Below, in pieces: positions 29,009-37,222 of a DNA stretch of 59,927 bases. Source of the DNA: Janthinobacterium sp. (lineage in GTDB: Bacteria; Pseudomonadota; Gammaproteobacteria; Burkholderiales; Burkholderiaceae_D); assembly GCA_003133225.1 (NCBI GenBank), contig PKWL01000042.1, forward strand, positions 1 through 59,927, read 5' to 3'. The position numbers and the translations under genes are program-made. Positions within the stretch are counted from its first letter, which is position 1; every line of letters begins with the position of its first letter. Under the pieces are notes generated by a model. The model was not told where the DNA came from. It was given only the letters and a program-made list of their open reading frames with translations, and did no database searches.

Positions 29009-29974
29009 CTATTTGGTTAAAGCGTGTGCCGAAGTGGGATCAGAATCCTCCAAAACATAACCGGCCGCGACCCATGCATCGAGGCCACCTAGGAGGGGGC
29101 GCACCCGGGTGTAGCCCCGGTCTATCAGCATTTTCGCAACACGCGCTGCCGATTCTTCATTCGGGCATGTGCAGTAGAGAATGATTTCGCTGTCGCTTGG
29201 CAGGTGACTCATCTGTACCTCCACCGCCCCCATATCCACCGCCAGCGCGCCGGGAATGGTGCGCTGCTCAAGCGCGCGCGCTGCGCCCGAGCGTACGTCA
29301 ACAATCACCGGCTTTTCGCCGGCCTCCAGCAACCCTTGCAGCTCATCGACGCTGATCCGTGCCATGCGCAAGGTCTTGTACAAGCGTCGGCGTTGCCACC
29401 ATTTGAAGCCGATGTAGGCGCCAAGCAAGCCTCCCAATAGCGCAATAGTGACCGAGCCCATGTTTTCCAAACGGGCAAAAAGACGATCCATCTCGGCGTG
29501 GAACAATACGCCCGCACCAATTGACATCCCAATCCAGGCAAGCGCACCCACGCTGTCGTAGAAAAGAAAGGACTGCCATCCGAGTCGCATTGCGCCCGCC
29601 ATCGGCGGGGCCATCGTCGACAAACCGGGGACAAATTTCGCCGCCATCAGTAAACGGCCGCCCCAGCGCTCGAAGCGGACTTCGGACTGCATGACGCAAG
29701 CGTCGGGAGAGAGCGAGACGCGGCATAAGAGTTTGAGCACCCGGTTGCCGAAGTGCCGCCCCGCCCAATACCAAACGGCGTCGCCGATAATGCAGGCAAC
29801 GAACGACACGGCCAATACAGCAAAGATAGGCAGCTTACCGGCGGCTACCAAGGCTCCGGCAAGGATCATTGTGGGTACCGCCGGCATTGGCAAGCCGAGC
29901 TGCACTAGCAGCACATTGGCAAACACCAGCAGCAGTCCGTACTGCGCAATTAGCGATACTAATTCCTGCATCAT
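29009..29974 (-). CDS. DedA-family membrane protein fused to a rhodanese domain
   Basis: A protein of about 321 residues. The first 200 residues form a DedA/SNARE-associated domain with several membrane segments and the conserved AAKFVPG stretch; DedA proteins are linked to lipid flipping and membrane potential. The C-terminal 110 residues are a cytoplasmic rhodanese domain (ISVDELQGLL, VDVRSG, IPGALAVDM) with the active-site Cys in LYCTCPNE. Such fusions occur in proteobacteria; whether the rhodanese part moves sulfur here is unknown. The frame is open about 98 codons upstream without DedA similarity, so the ATG pair at 29974 and 29971 is preferred. Confidence 0.87.
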   Translation of the reverse strand: MMQELVSLIAQYGLLLVFANVLLVQLGLPMPAVPTMILAGALVAAGKLPIFAVLAVSFVACIIGDAVWYWAGRHFGNRVLKLLCRVSLSPDACVMQSEVRFERWGGRLLMAAKFVPGLSTMAPPMAGAMRLGWQSFLFYDSVGALAWIGMSIGAGVLFHAEMDRLFARLENMGSVTIALLGGLLGAYIGFKWWQRRRLYKTLRMARISVDELQGLLEAGEKPVIVDVRSGAARALEQRTIPGALAVDMGAVEVQMSHLPSDSEIILYCTCPNEESAARVAKMLIDRGYTRVRPLLGGLDAWVAAGYVLEDSDPTSAHALTK

Positions 29975-30360
29975 CAGTGACCCGCTTTCAACATTAGTTC
30001 TCCCGCGGCTTGGCAAAGGTTCCAAGCCGGCAGGTCTCATCATAAGGCAGTTACCAGCAGTTCGCCGTACACACGGGTCCCGCCCTGGCAGAGACACTCC
30101 CAGCCCCATCTCGCCGCCATGCTGTTTCCCCAAAACGCCGTCATGCCTGGCGAGCCATGGCGCATCAAAATCACCTTGAGCAGAAAGCGCATCCGACGCC
30201 GTCTGCGCTCCCATCGGGCGGGCGAGCACGCCGTTGCTGCTCAAAACTGGGCCAAAATCGCTGTACAATCAAAGGGAGCGGTGAAAGACGCCCCCGCGCC
30301 CCAACTTTGCACATGATTAAAAAACGAGCGGGACACCAAAAACGCAGCTAGGAGCCCCCC

Positions 30361-30840
30361 ATGGCCGAGACCTCTCCTCCCCCCTCAAAACCAAGTTCAA
30401 AACTCTATTTGGATGACCTTGCCGTTGGCAGCCGTTTTTCGAGCGCAGAACATGCATTAGATGAACAGCAGATCAAAGCGTTTGCCACCCAATTCGACCC
30501 GCAGCCGTTCCACTTGGACGACGACGCAGCCAAAGGCACGTTGTTCCACGGGCTGGCGGCAAGTGGCTGGCATACAGCGGCGCTCACGATGCGCCTGCTG
30601 GTAACGAGTGGCATGCCGCTCGCTGACGGCATCATTGGCGCGGGGGGCGAGATCAATTGGCCCAATCCCACCCGGCCAAGCGACGTCTTGCACGTCGACA
30701 GCGAAATAATGGCTGTAGTACCGTCCCGTTCGCGTCCAGATCGCGGTATCGTGACGGTAAAAAACGAGACCCGCAATCAGCATGGCGACGTCGTTCAGTT
30801 GCTGATAGCCAAACTAGTCGTCTCGCGCCGGCCAAAGTAG
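30361..30840 (+). CDS. MaoC-like hydratase/dehydratase
   Basis: A 159-residue single hot-dog protein of the MaoC family. FDPQPFHLDD carries the catalytic pair of (R)-specific enoyl-CoA hydratases (Asp46 and His51), followed by the conserved FHGLAASGW. Such enzymes add water to enoyl-CoA or remove it, in fatty acid, polyhydroxyalkanoate or aromatic acid metabolism. It is cytoplasmic. The ATG follows AGGAG at good spacing. It precedes the PanE-like gene on the same strand by 93 bp; a functional link is not evident. Confidence 0.88.
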   Translation: MAETSPPPSKPSSKLYLDDLAVGSRFSSAEHALDEQQIKAFATQFDPQPFHLDDDAAKGTLFHGLAASGWHTAALTMRLLVTSGMPLADGIIGAGGEINWPNPTRPSDVLHVDSEIMAVVPSRSRPDRGIVTVKNETRNQHGDVVQLLIAKLVVSRRPK

Positions 30841-30933
30841 GCATGTGGGCGCAGTCATAATGGTTGCTTCGCCACGTCCTTAGCAAGGACGTTTGCAAAG
30901 AGCTTCAAACAAGCCACGCGTGTAGGGAGATGA

Positions 30934-31896
30934 ATGATGCGAATTCTCGTTGTTGGCGCCGGAGCGATCGGCGGTTATTTTGGTGGCCGCTTGCTGCAAG
31001 CAGGTCGGGATGTCACTTTTCTGGTCCGCCCGAAACGCGCCGCACAGCTGGCCAATTTCGGTCTGACCATTAGAAGCCCGCATGGTGACGTCATACTTGA
31101 GCGTCCACCAACGGTGCTCTCGGAGAACATACATCAGCCTTTTGATCTCGTTTTGTTGTGCTGTAAAGCCTACGACCTCGAAGGGGCGATCATCGCGTTT
31201 GCGCCAGCAGTCGCGACTGAAACAGTGATCCTTCCTCTACTTAACGGCATGCGGCACCTCGACGTCCTAGATGCGCGATTCGGACGACCTCAGGTTCTCG
31301 GTGGCAAATGTCTGATCTCCGTGACGGTTGATGAAAAAGGGACTGTCGTTCACTTAAGCCCTGTGCATGCGCTTTCGTTCGGCGAGCGTGAAGTCGGAAT
31401 TTCCGCGCGTGCACGCGGCATCGCCAGCAGCATCGGAGGAGCTCTCTTTGATGTCGATCCCAGTTTGCATATCATTCAAGAGATGTGGGAAAAGTGGGTA
31501 TTATTGTCCGCTCTGGCTGCCAGTACCTGTCTCATGCGCGCATCGATTGGAATCATAGTGGCATCGCCTTCGGGCCGGGATGTGGTTCTGAATATTTTCA
31601 GCGAATGCTGCGCCATAGCCGAAGCGGCGGGATACGCGCCCCGGGGCGCCTTTCTGGAGCAAGCTCGGGCGAGCCTCACGGCGTCAGGCTCGCCCCTGAC
31701 CGCCTCCATGTTGCGCGACATCGAACGTCATGCCCCGATTGAAGCGGAGCATATCATCGGCGATCTGCTTCGGCGTCGCAGTGGTGACGACCTTGACCAC
31801 AGCAATCGCTCCGCCCTTCGCATCGCCTACATTCACATGAAGGCGTATGAATTGCGGCGCGCCGAAATTCTCAACGGCCCCGCCAGCAATAAGTGA
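30934..31896 (+). CDS. Ketopantoate reductase family protein (PanE/ApbA-like)
   Basis: A 320-residue dehydrogenase with the N-terminal NADP-binding motif GAGAIGGYFGG, the conserved CCKAYD stretch near residue 77 and a C-terminal helical domain with the SSM-type region (GSPLTASMLRDIERHAPIEAEHI, here shortened to its recognisable core). PanE reduces 2-dehydropantoate to pantoate in coenzyme A synthesis. Genomes often hold several paralogues with other 2-oxo acid substrates, so the exact role is open. GGGAG precedes the ATG pair at 30934 and 30937. Cytoplasmic. Confidence 0.86.
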   Translation: MMRILVVGAGAIGGYFGGRLLQAGRDVTFLVRPKRAAQLANFGLTIRSPHGDVILERPPTVLSENIHQPFDLVLLCCKAYDLEGAIIAFAPAVATETVILPLLNGMRHLDVLDARFGRPQVLGGKCLISVTVDEKGTVVHLSPVHALSFGEREVGISARARGIASSIGGALFDVDPSLHIIQEMWEKWVLLSALAASTCLMRASIGIIVASPSGRDVVLNIFSECCAIAEAAGYAPRGAFLEQARASLTASGSPLTASMLRDIERHAPIEAEHIIGDLLRRRSGDDLDHSNRSALRIAYIHMKAYELRRAEILNGPASNK

Positions 31897-32349
31897 AACA
31901 CAGGGCTGGCACACCTACGTGTACTCTGCTAAAGGTATCCAACACGCAACAAAAATCCGCCAAGGTGCGCTGTGCCAGGCTGGCCGCGGGACGCTAAGTC
32001 GACATAAATTTATCAATTTCTACGCAAGCTAGGCGCGGCCGGCCGAGGCAACACCGGGTTCGCTCATCGAGGCGTGCACGCCCGGTACAATCATTCAGTT
32101 CTGACGATACGACGCGACGACCTTGGCCACGGAAAAAACCACCGTTACTGTCATCCAGAAGCTATCCCAGGCCTACTTAGCTGCGCGCGATATTCGCCGA
32201 CGACCTGGCCCCGCAGTCAGCTCACGTCGCTTTCAGCCTATGGACGGCCCGATGAAATTTAACTCAAGCTAAAATGCCGCAATGCGAGCCGGACCGTTTT
32301 CACGCGCGAGCAGTTACACTTGGCAAGTATTTTTTAAAAATCCGATTAA
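31897..32349. other. Intergenic region without a supported gene
   Basis: About 450 bp between the PanE-like and metallo-beta-lactamase-fold genes. Short frames only. The AT-rich last 30 bp precede the next start. Confidence 0.4.
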
Positions 32350-33312
32350 ATGTTGAGAATAACAAACAACCATTACACCGTCTTATTTCACTGCGTTTTC
32401 GGCCTTGCCCTGGCGTGCTGTTGCATGTTGGGCTTCGCGGCCGACCTGCAATTGGAACCGGTGCGCGTCGCACCCGGCGTGTACGTTGTGTATGGCCACC
32501 TGCAGCCGGCCTCGTATGACAACGATGCATTGACAGTCAACCTGGGCTTTGTCGCCACTTCGGCCGGGGTTGTCGTGATCGATAGCGGCCCCTCCTATCG
32601 CATCGCCCAGATGCTGCATCGCGCGATTCAGAAAGTCAGCAGTTACCCGATTAAGTACGTCATCAACACGGGTTCCGACCCGTCGCGCTGGCTTGGCAAC
32701 GGCTACTTTAAAAAGCTCGGGGTGCCTTTGCTCGCCCATGAGGAAGCCATAAAATTAATGGAAACGCGCGGCGGCGACCAGCTTAAGGCGATGCAGGCTC
32801 TGCTCCGGGAAAAGGCGCACGGCACCGAACTTGCGCTGCCGCATGGTTTTTCCGGTGACAGCGAAGAAATACGCTTCGGCGACAGCCATCTGCAGTTGTC
32901 GTATTTCGGCCCCGCCCAAAGTGCCGGCAATATCGCGGTCTGGCTGCCCAAGCAGGAAATCGCGTTTTCTGGTGCCATCATGCAATCCGATGCCTTGCTC
33001 GCGCTCACGCCCGACAGTCACCTCGACAGCTGGATCTCCGCCTACGATGGCATCGCGAGCCTGCGCCCGCGCATGATCGTACCGGGCCGCGGCACCATCG
33101 GCAACCTGGCGCGCATGGACGCCGACACACACGCCTATCTCGCGACATTGAAAGCCCAGGTTCACCTCGCCATGCAGCGCGGCGCAAGCAAGGCCGACAT
33201 CATTTCCTTGACAAAAAAGGAACTTACCTCGTTCAATAGGCTAGAGGGCTACGCCAAGTTGGCACCAGAAAATATTTTACAGGCTTTGCACGATATAAAT
33301 GAACTGCGCTAA
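32350..33312 (+). CDS. Metallo-beta-lactamase-fold protein lacking the zinc ligands
   Basis: A 320-residue exported protein: signal peptide to about residue 31, then a metallo-beta-lactamase fold resembling the zinc metallohydrolases of quinoprotein relay systems (VAPGVYVVYG, VVVIDSGPS, then the second half). The metal site is gone. Where the family has HxHxDH, this protein has INTGSDPSRWLGN (105-117). The later His, Asp and His positions appear as Gln190, Ala209 and Arg247. The reading frame is otherwise intact, so it is more likely a non-catalytic binding protein than a decaying gene. It converges with a cytochrome c gene that lies next to the phenol-oxidation cluster. Confidence 0.82.
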   Translation: MLRITNNHYTVLFHCVFGLALACCCMLGFAADLQLEPVRVAPGVYVVYGHLQPASYDNDALTVNLGFVATSAGVVVIDSGPSYRIAQMLHRAIQKVSSYPIKYVINTGSDPSRWLGNGYFKKLGVPLLAHEEAIKLMETRGGDQLKAMQALLREKAHGTELALPHGFSGDSEEIRFGDSHLQLSYFGPAQSAGNIAVWLPKQEIAFSGAIMQSDALLALTPDSHLDSWISAYDGIASLRPRMIVPGRGTIGNLARMDADTHAYLATLKAQVHLAMQRGASKADIISLTKKELTSFNRLEGYAKLAPENILQALHDINELR

Positions 33313-33524
33313 CGCAGACCACAGCTTGAAGCCGCGAAAAGTATCGCAACCCAGTTGGCAGCGCAGCCGCCGTTAGTGCCGAATGGGAAAAACTGCAAAG
33401 TTGGAATGCAAGAGAACGATGGCAGGCGGACCCAGAAAGTTATGGTCCGACTGCCTCACGAAAAATCGACTCTATAGTTCCACGATGAGTGCGCGGACAA
33501 AGCGTCTTCCTATCGCCCAAACAC

Positions 33525-33842
33525 TCATTTTTGCGACAATACCCATTTGACCAAAATGCGCGCCTCCATTTCATTTACCTGGCCGTTAGCCGGCATGGGT
33601 ATCGGTCCCCACACCCCGCTGCCACCTTTTAATATTTTTTGTACCAATTTATCCTCTGCGCCTTTTAAGCGCGCATATTTTATTGCCACATCCTTGTAGG
33701 CGGGCCCGATGATCTTGGCGGCGACCGAATGGCAGGTGAGGCAATTCTTTTCTTTAGCCATATCGTTGATCACCTCCGCACTAATCGCGACTTGGGAAGC
33801 CGCAGCACCAGCTATCATGCAAACCAATAACTTACATTTCAT
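33525..33842 (-). CDS. Small periplasmic class I cytochrome c
   Basis: A 105-residue monoheme cytochrome c with a Sec signal peptide (cleavage near Ala22). Heme binding is by CLTCH (Cys34, Cys37, His38), and the Met of WGPIPMPAN is the likely axial ligand. It resembles cytochromes c551/c552. The ATG at 33842 follows GGAGAAAATA. It lies downstream of the flavoprotein gene on the same strand with a 341 bp gap, so it may have its own promoter. It could carry electrons from the flavocytochrome to a terminal oxidase or reductase (inference). Confidence 0.87.
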   Translation of the reverse strand: MKCKLLVCMIAGAAASQVAISAEVINDMAKEKNCLTCHSVAAKIIGPAYKDVAIKYARLKGAEDKLVQKILKGGSGVWGPIPMPANGQVNEMEARILVKWVLSQK

Positions 33843-34183
33843 TATTTTCTCCGAAAATAGCATTCCCGTTTATGGTGAAAAATTTTTTCGTGCCTAATAA
33901 TCGGATTCAACGGCTTGTCGCCAAAAATATCGGGGCATGGGGCCAACCCGCAGCCACTTTCTTTAGGCGGCCTCGAATATGGGTCGAGCGCGCAATGGTA
34001 AATTGAACTGGCACGAATGAAATAGATGAAAAATTGTGTAAATAACGAGCACACTCAAGCCGTATCAAAAATCTGTAGATTTATCAAGTAGCGTTCGTTT
34101 TTATTTGCATCATCATGCCAACCATGCCATGGACGAGATGGCCCCCTTTGAGAGCCGCCATCTTCTGCAAATTTATTGTGGGG
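33843..34183. other. Intergenic region after the flavoprotein gene
   Basis: About 340 bp, AT-rich near the cytochrome start. No gene, and no strong terminator hairpin for the long cluster, was recognised. Confidence 0.4.
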
Positions 34184-35728
34184 TTAAATTCGAATACCCG
34201 ACTTCCCCGGCGACAGAATGCCGTTCGGGTCGAGCGCCCGCTTAAGCTTCTGGAAAACCTTGCGCTGCACCGGGCCGTAGCTGTCGGCCACCTTGTCCAT
34301 GAATTCCGTATTGGTACGATAGGTGCCGTAGCCAGCCTTGGTAAATTTATCCAGCAGTTCGGCGAAGCAAGCCTTAGCTGCCTTGACTTCTTCCGGATTG
34401 GATTTATCAAACAGCAAGTCGATAATGTGGTGCATGTCGCGCCAGCCGACTATGAATTCGGCGACATAATCGAAGCCGTGCTTGGCCAGAATCTCCTTGG
34501 CCATCTCCATTTGTTTCAGGGTCTCCCCGCCCATCGCCTGTGATACGGGAGCGAACCACATTGAGCCACCGCCGCCACGCCAGTTATACAGGCCGAACTC
34601 TGTCAAGTTGGGTTTGCCTCGCATCAGGTCAGACCGGTACTGGAACACTGGGTCGTTGCCCGCTTCCTCCTCGGTAACGATGCGGGCCTTCGGATGCTGT
34701 TTGAAGAAGTGAGTAATGATCTGCCAGTTCACTTCAATCTGCTCGGGCGAGCCATACAATGCAGCGTACACGTTCCAGGCACCGATATTGTTCTTCTTGG
34801 CCAGGTCCTTCAGGACATCGTCCGGGATTTGTCCCTTGCCCTGAAACACACTGCTGCGTTTGACTATGGCCGCCGCTTCCCAAATAGTGCTGGCAATTAC
34901 GATCGCATTCGGGATAATCATCGAAATGCGCAGCGGACGAATAGTTTCAACAATATCAACAATGTCCGTTTCCTCCGGAAAACGGATGCAGAACGGCTTG
35001 TAGGCTGGCGGCTGCGGCATCAGCCAGATTCCCAGCTTGGTCACGATGCCATAATTCGATTGGGTGAAAATACCATCGAGCGAGGGGCCGTAGCCCCATT
35101 TGAATACCTGCCAAGTATTCGAGTTCGGTATTCCACCCATTCCGGTACGCAATACATCGCCGCTAGCTAGGACCACTTCCATACCGCACGAAAACAGAAA
35201 ATGCTCTCCATACGGAGTGTAGCCCACGCCCCGATCAAGCGTGTTGCCGACAGGTCCTGCGATTGCCGACGGCGCCGGACACGACAGCCAGAGCGGCAGC
35301 TTGCGCTCCTGAATGTAATCGTACAACTGCTGATAGGTTACACCCGGTTCTACCAGTGCATAACCAAGCTCTGCGTTAACCTCAATGATCTTGTTCATGC
35401 GCTTTAGGTCCAGCACCACCTGTCCGCTTTCGCCCGGCGCTGCCGAACCGTATCCCAGGTTCTTGCCGGTGGAAATGGTCCATACCGGCACTTTGTATTT
35501 GTTGCAAACGGTCAAGATTTGCTGGATCTGTTCAACCGAATGCGCCACGATGGCCGCCGACGGCACGTGGCGATCATCCGCCACGGCCAACATCGTTTTG
35601 CAATAGGGAGTAAGTTGCTCGGCGCTTGTGAGCACATTGTCTGTGCTCAGGATGCGTGTGAAAGCTGCGATGGCCTTATCGAAGGTAGCTTCGGATACGC
35701 CCTTGGGCAATGCAATATATTTGGACAT
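34184..35728 (-). CDS. pchF: p-Cresol methylhydroxylase-type flavoprotein subunit
   Basis: A 514-residue FAD-linked oxidase of the vanillyl-alcohol oxidase/PCMH group. The N-terminal half binds FAD (ISTGKNLGYGSAAPG, then GPVGNTLDRGVGYTPYG). Tyr381 in FGLYNWRGGGGSMWF lies at nearly the same number as Tyr384, the residue bound covalently to FAD in PCMH. PCMH oxidises 4-methylphenols to the 4-hydroxybenzyl alcohol and aldehyde and passes electrons to its cytochrome subunit, encoded here two genes upstream. Eugenol hydroxylase and 4-ethylphenol methylene hydroxylase are close relatives, so the exact phenol is uncertain. There is no signal peptide. GAGGAA precedes the ATG at 35728. Confidence 0.88.
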   Translation of the reverse strand: MSKYIALPKGVSEATFDKAIAAFTRILSTDNVLTSAEQLTPYCKTMLAVADDRHVPSAAIVAHSVEQIQQILTVCNKYKVPVWTISTGKNLGYGSAAPGESGQVVLDLKRMNKIIEVNAELGYALVEPGVTYQQLYDYIQERKLPLWLSCPAPSAIAGPVGNTLDRGVGYTPYGEHFLFSCGMEVVLASGDVLRTGMGGIPNSNTWQVFKWGYGPSLDGIFTQSNYGIVTKLGIWLMPQPPAYKPFCIRFPEETDIVDIVETIRPLRISMIIPNAIVIASTIWEAAAIVKRSSVFQGKGQIPDDVLKDLAKKNNIGAWNVYAALYGSPEQIEVNWQIITHFFKQHPKARIVTEEEAGNDPVFQYRSDLMRGKPNLTEFGLYNWRGGGGSMWFAPVSQAMGGETLKQMEMAKEILAKHGFDYVAEFIVGWRDMHHIIDLLFDKSNPEEVKAAKACFAELLDKFTKAGYGTYRTNTEFMDKVADSYGPVQRKVFQKLKRALDPNGILSPGKSGIRI

Positions 35729-35828
35729 TGAATTCCTCAAAAATCGGTATGAATTGGATGAACGCTAAATCCAATTGGATGCAGGTAGGGCAAGTGAAGC
35801 CGGAAACAGAGGCTTTTTGGAAGTGGCA

Positions 35829-36704
35829 TTACGCTTCCATCACGAACGAAACGAAACTGTCGTATGCCATGCCGCCATCTGCTTGCGGCAGTGGTTGATG
35901 GATGAAAGCCTGATTTACGCAAGGCGCACGGATGCCGGCACTGGCGGTGGCCAGCGCAGACAACGCCTGCCCCAGCGTTTGTTCCCAACCGCTACCGGGA
36001 ACACCGCGCGGTTGTACCCCGCTGCGCCAGCAGCGCAAGGATTCGGCATTACTCACATCCACACCCAACGCATCGCACCCTTGGCCCAGACCCAGACCGG
36101 ACAGATGCAGCCAGATTTCATCCTGTGGCGACGCTCTCGTAACCCGATACGAAGCAAACCCGAGCGATGTCCAGTCGGCGCCGCGTAGGGCATTTCCACT
36201 ACCGCCCAAAGGGACTTCAGTAATGGCAAAACCGGCGTCATCTCGCACCAGAGTGGCCGCCAACGTCTCTGACGCACCGTGGAATCCTGGCACCGAACGC
36301 AGAGAATGACGGGCGCTGCTGCCGTTGGTAGCAATCATGTGACGCCCCTCAAACATCTGCGCCACACCGGCGTCGCGCGCCGCCTCACAAAACAATATGT
36401 AAGCCGCATCCGACATCAATCCCACCAGGCGTTTACCACGCACTTTGGGAAACAGGCGGTACAATTCACCGACGTCGGGCAGGCCAATTCCGAATGCAAG
36501 GCTACCGGCCGCACCGGCTGCCTGCCCTCCCAGGCCGAACGAGCGCGCAGCATCGCCAATGCCAGCCGTGAGTAACATGAATTGGCGTGGCGCGATCGGT
36601 TCTACTGCGGTAGCAGCGGCAAAGGAGAATCTGGGTAGGCCATAGGACGCCAGCGCACCGCCGGCCATCATGCCCTTGAGGATACTGCGTCGAGGAATTT
36701 TCAT
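35829..36704 (-). CDS. pchX: Tat-exported PchX-like protein of unknown function
   Basis: A 291-residue protein starting with a twin-arginine signal (PRRSILKG followed by a hydrophobic run and FSFAAA), so it is folded before export to the periplasm. The remainder has no domain that I recognise. It sits between the cytochrome and flavoprotein genes, the place of pchX in the Pseudomonas pchACXF clusters, whose function is unknown. Because the flavoprotein next to it has no signal peptide, an escort role in export or assembly is possible (inference). AAGGAG lies at good distance from the ATG at 36704; a GTG five codons upstream would overlap pchC. Confidence 0.72.
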   Translation of the reverse strand: MKIPRRSILKGMMAGGALASYGLPRFSFAAATAVEPIAPRQFMLLTAGIGDAARSFGLGGQAAGAAGSLAFGIGLPDVGELYRLFPKVRGKRLVGLMSDAAYILFCEAARDAGVAQMFEGRHMIATNGSSARHSLRSVPGFHGASETLAATLVRDDAGFAITEVPLGGSGNALRGADWTSLGFASYRVTRASPQDEIWLHLSGLGLGQGCDALGVDVSNAESLRCWRSGVQPRGVPGSGWEQTLGQALSALATASAGIRAPCVNQAFIHQPLPQADGGMAYDSFVSFVMEA

Positions 36705-36715
36705 GGCGATCTCCT

Positions 36716-37033
36716 TCACTGGATGTACTCGGCGATTTTGGTCAACGTCGCATCGTCGATTTCCGTTTGGCGGAAGGCCGGCATCGCGCGATTTCCGAAG
36801 CGCACCATCTGCCGGACTTTTTCAGGGGTGTTGGGAGTGTGCTCGCCCCCTAAGCCTTTGCCGCCTAAGCCTTTGATGGTGGGACCGACACCTCTCTCGT
36901 GGCAGAATCCACAAACTTTGTTGTACGCTTCCTGACCGCTTTGCCATTGACCGCTGCCGTCAGCCAAAACGGCCCCGGTTAGCAGCATGGCCGGAATGCC
37001 AATACAGAACCGCAAAAATGTTCGCTGTCTCAT
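36716..37033 (-). CDS. pchC: Cytochrome c subunit of the p-cresol methylhydroxylase-type enzyme
   Basis: A 105-residue periplasmic cytochrome c: signal peptide to about Ala24, heme motif CGFCH (Cys41, Cys44, His45) and a probable axial Met84 in NRAMPAF. It matches the small cytochrome subunit that forms an alpha2-beta2 flavocytochrome with PchF and accepts its electrons. A strong AGGAGG stands seven bases before the ATG. It is followed after 11 bp by the pchX-like gene. It is encoded 189 bp downstream of the aldehyde dehydrogenase gene. Confidence 0.86.
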   Translation of the reverse strand: MRQRTFLRFCIGIPAMLLTGAVLADGSGQWQSGQEAYNKVCGFCHERGVGPTIKGLGGKGLGGEHTPNTPEKVRQMVRFGNRAMPAFRQTEIDDATLTKIAEYIQ

Positions 37034-37222
37034 GTTTTCCTCCTATGGTTGAATACTTTGCAAGCATTCTTGCCTGCGTTGTTTACTCATGAAGCACTGC
37101 AACATATCGATGTATGTTTTATCAAAGCGATCAGATCAATGGTGTCGGTTAATGCCGAAAATGTGCGTTTCGGAACTAGGCGAGGTGAACGCCATAGTTC
37201 GTTTTCCGGTGCGGCTAGAAAA

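Noticed and set aside
37058..37075. -24/-12-like sequence just before pchC on the minus strand (AGGCAAGAATGCTTGCA)
   Set aside because: GG and GC are 11 bases apart instead of 10, and it lies only about 25 bp before the start codon. It may be a weak internal promoter but does not meet the sigma-54 rule.
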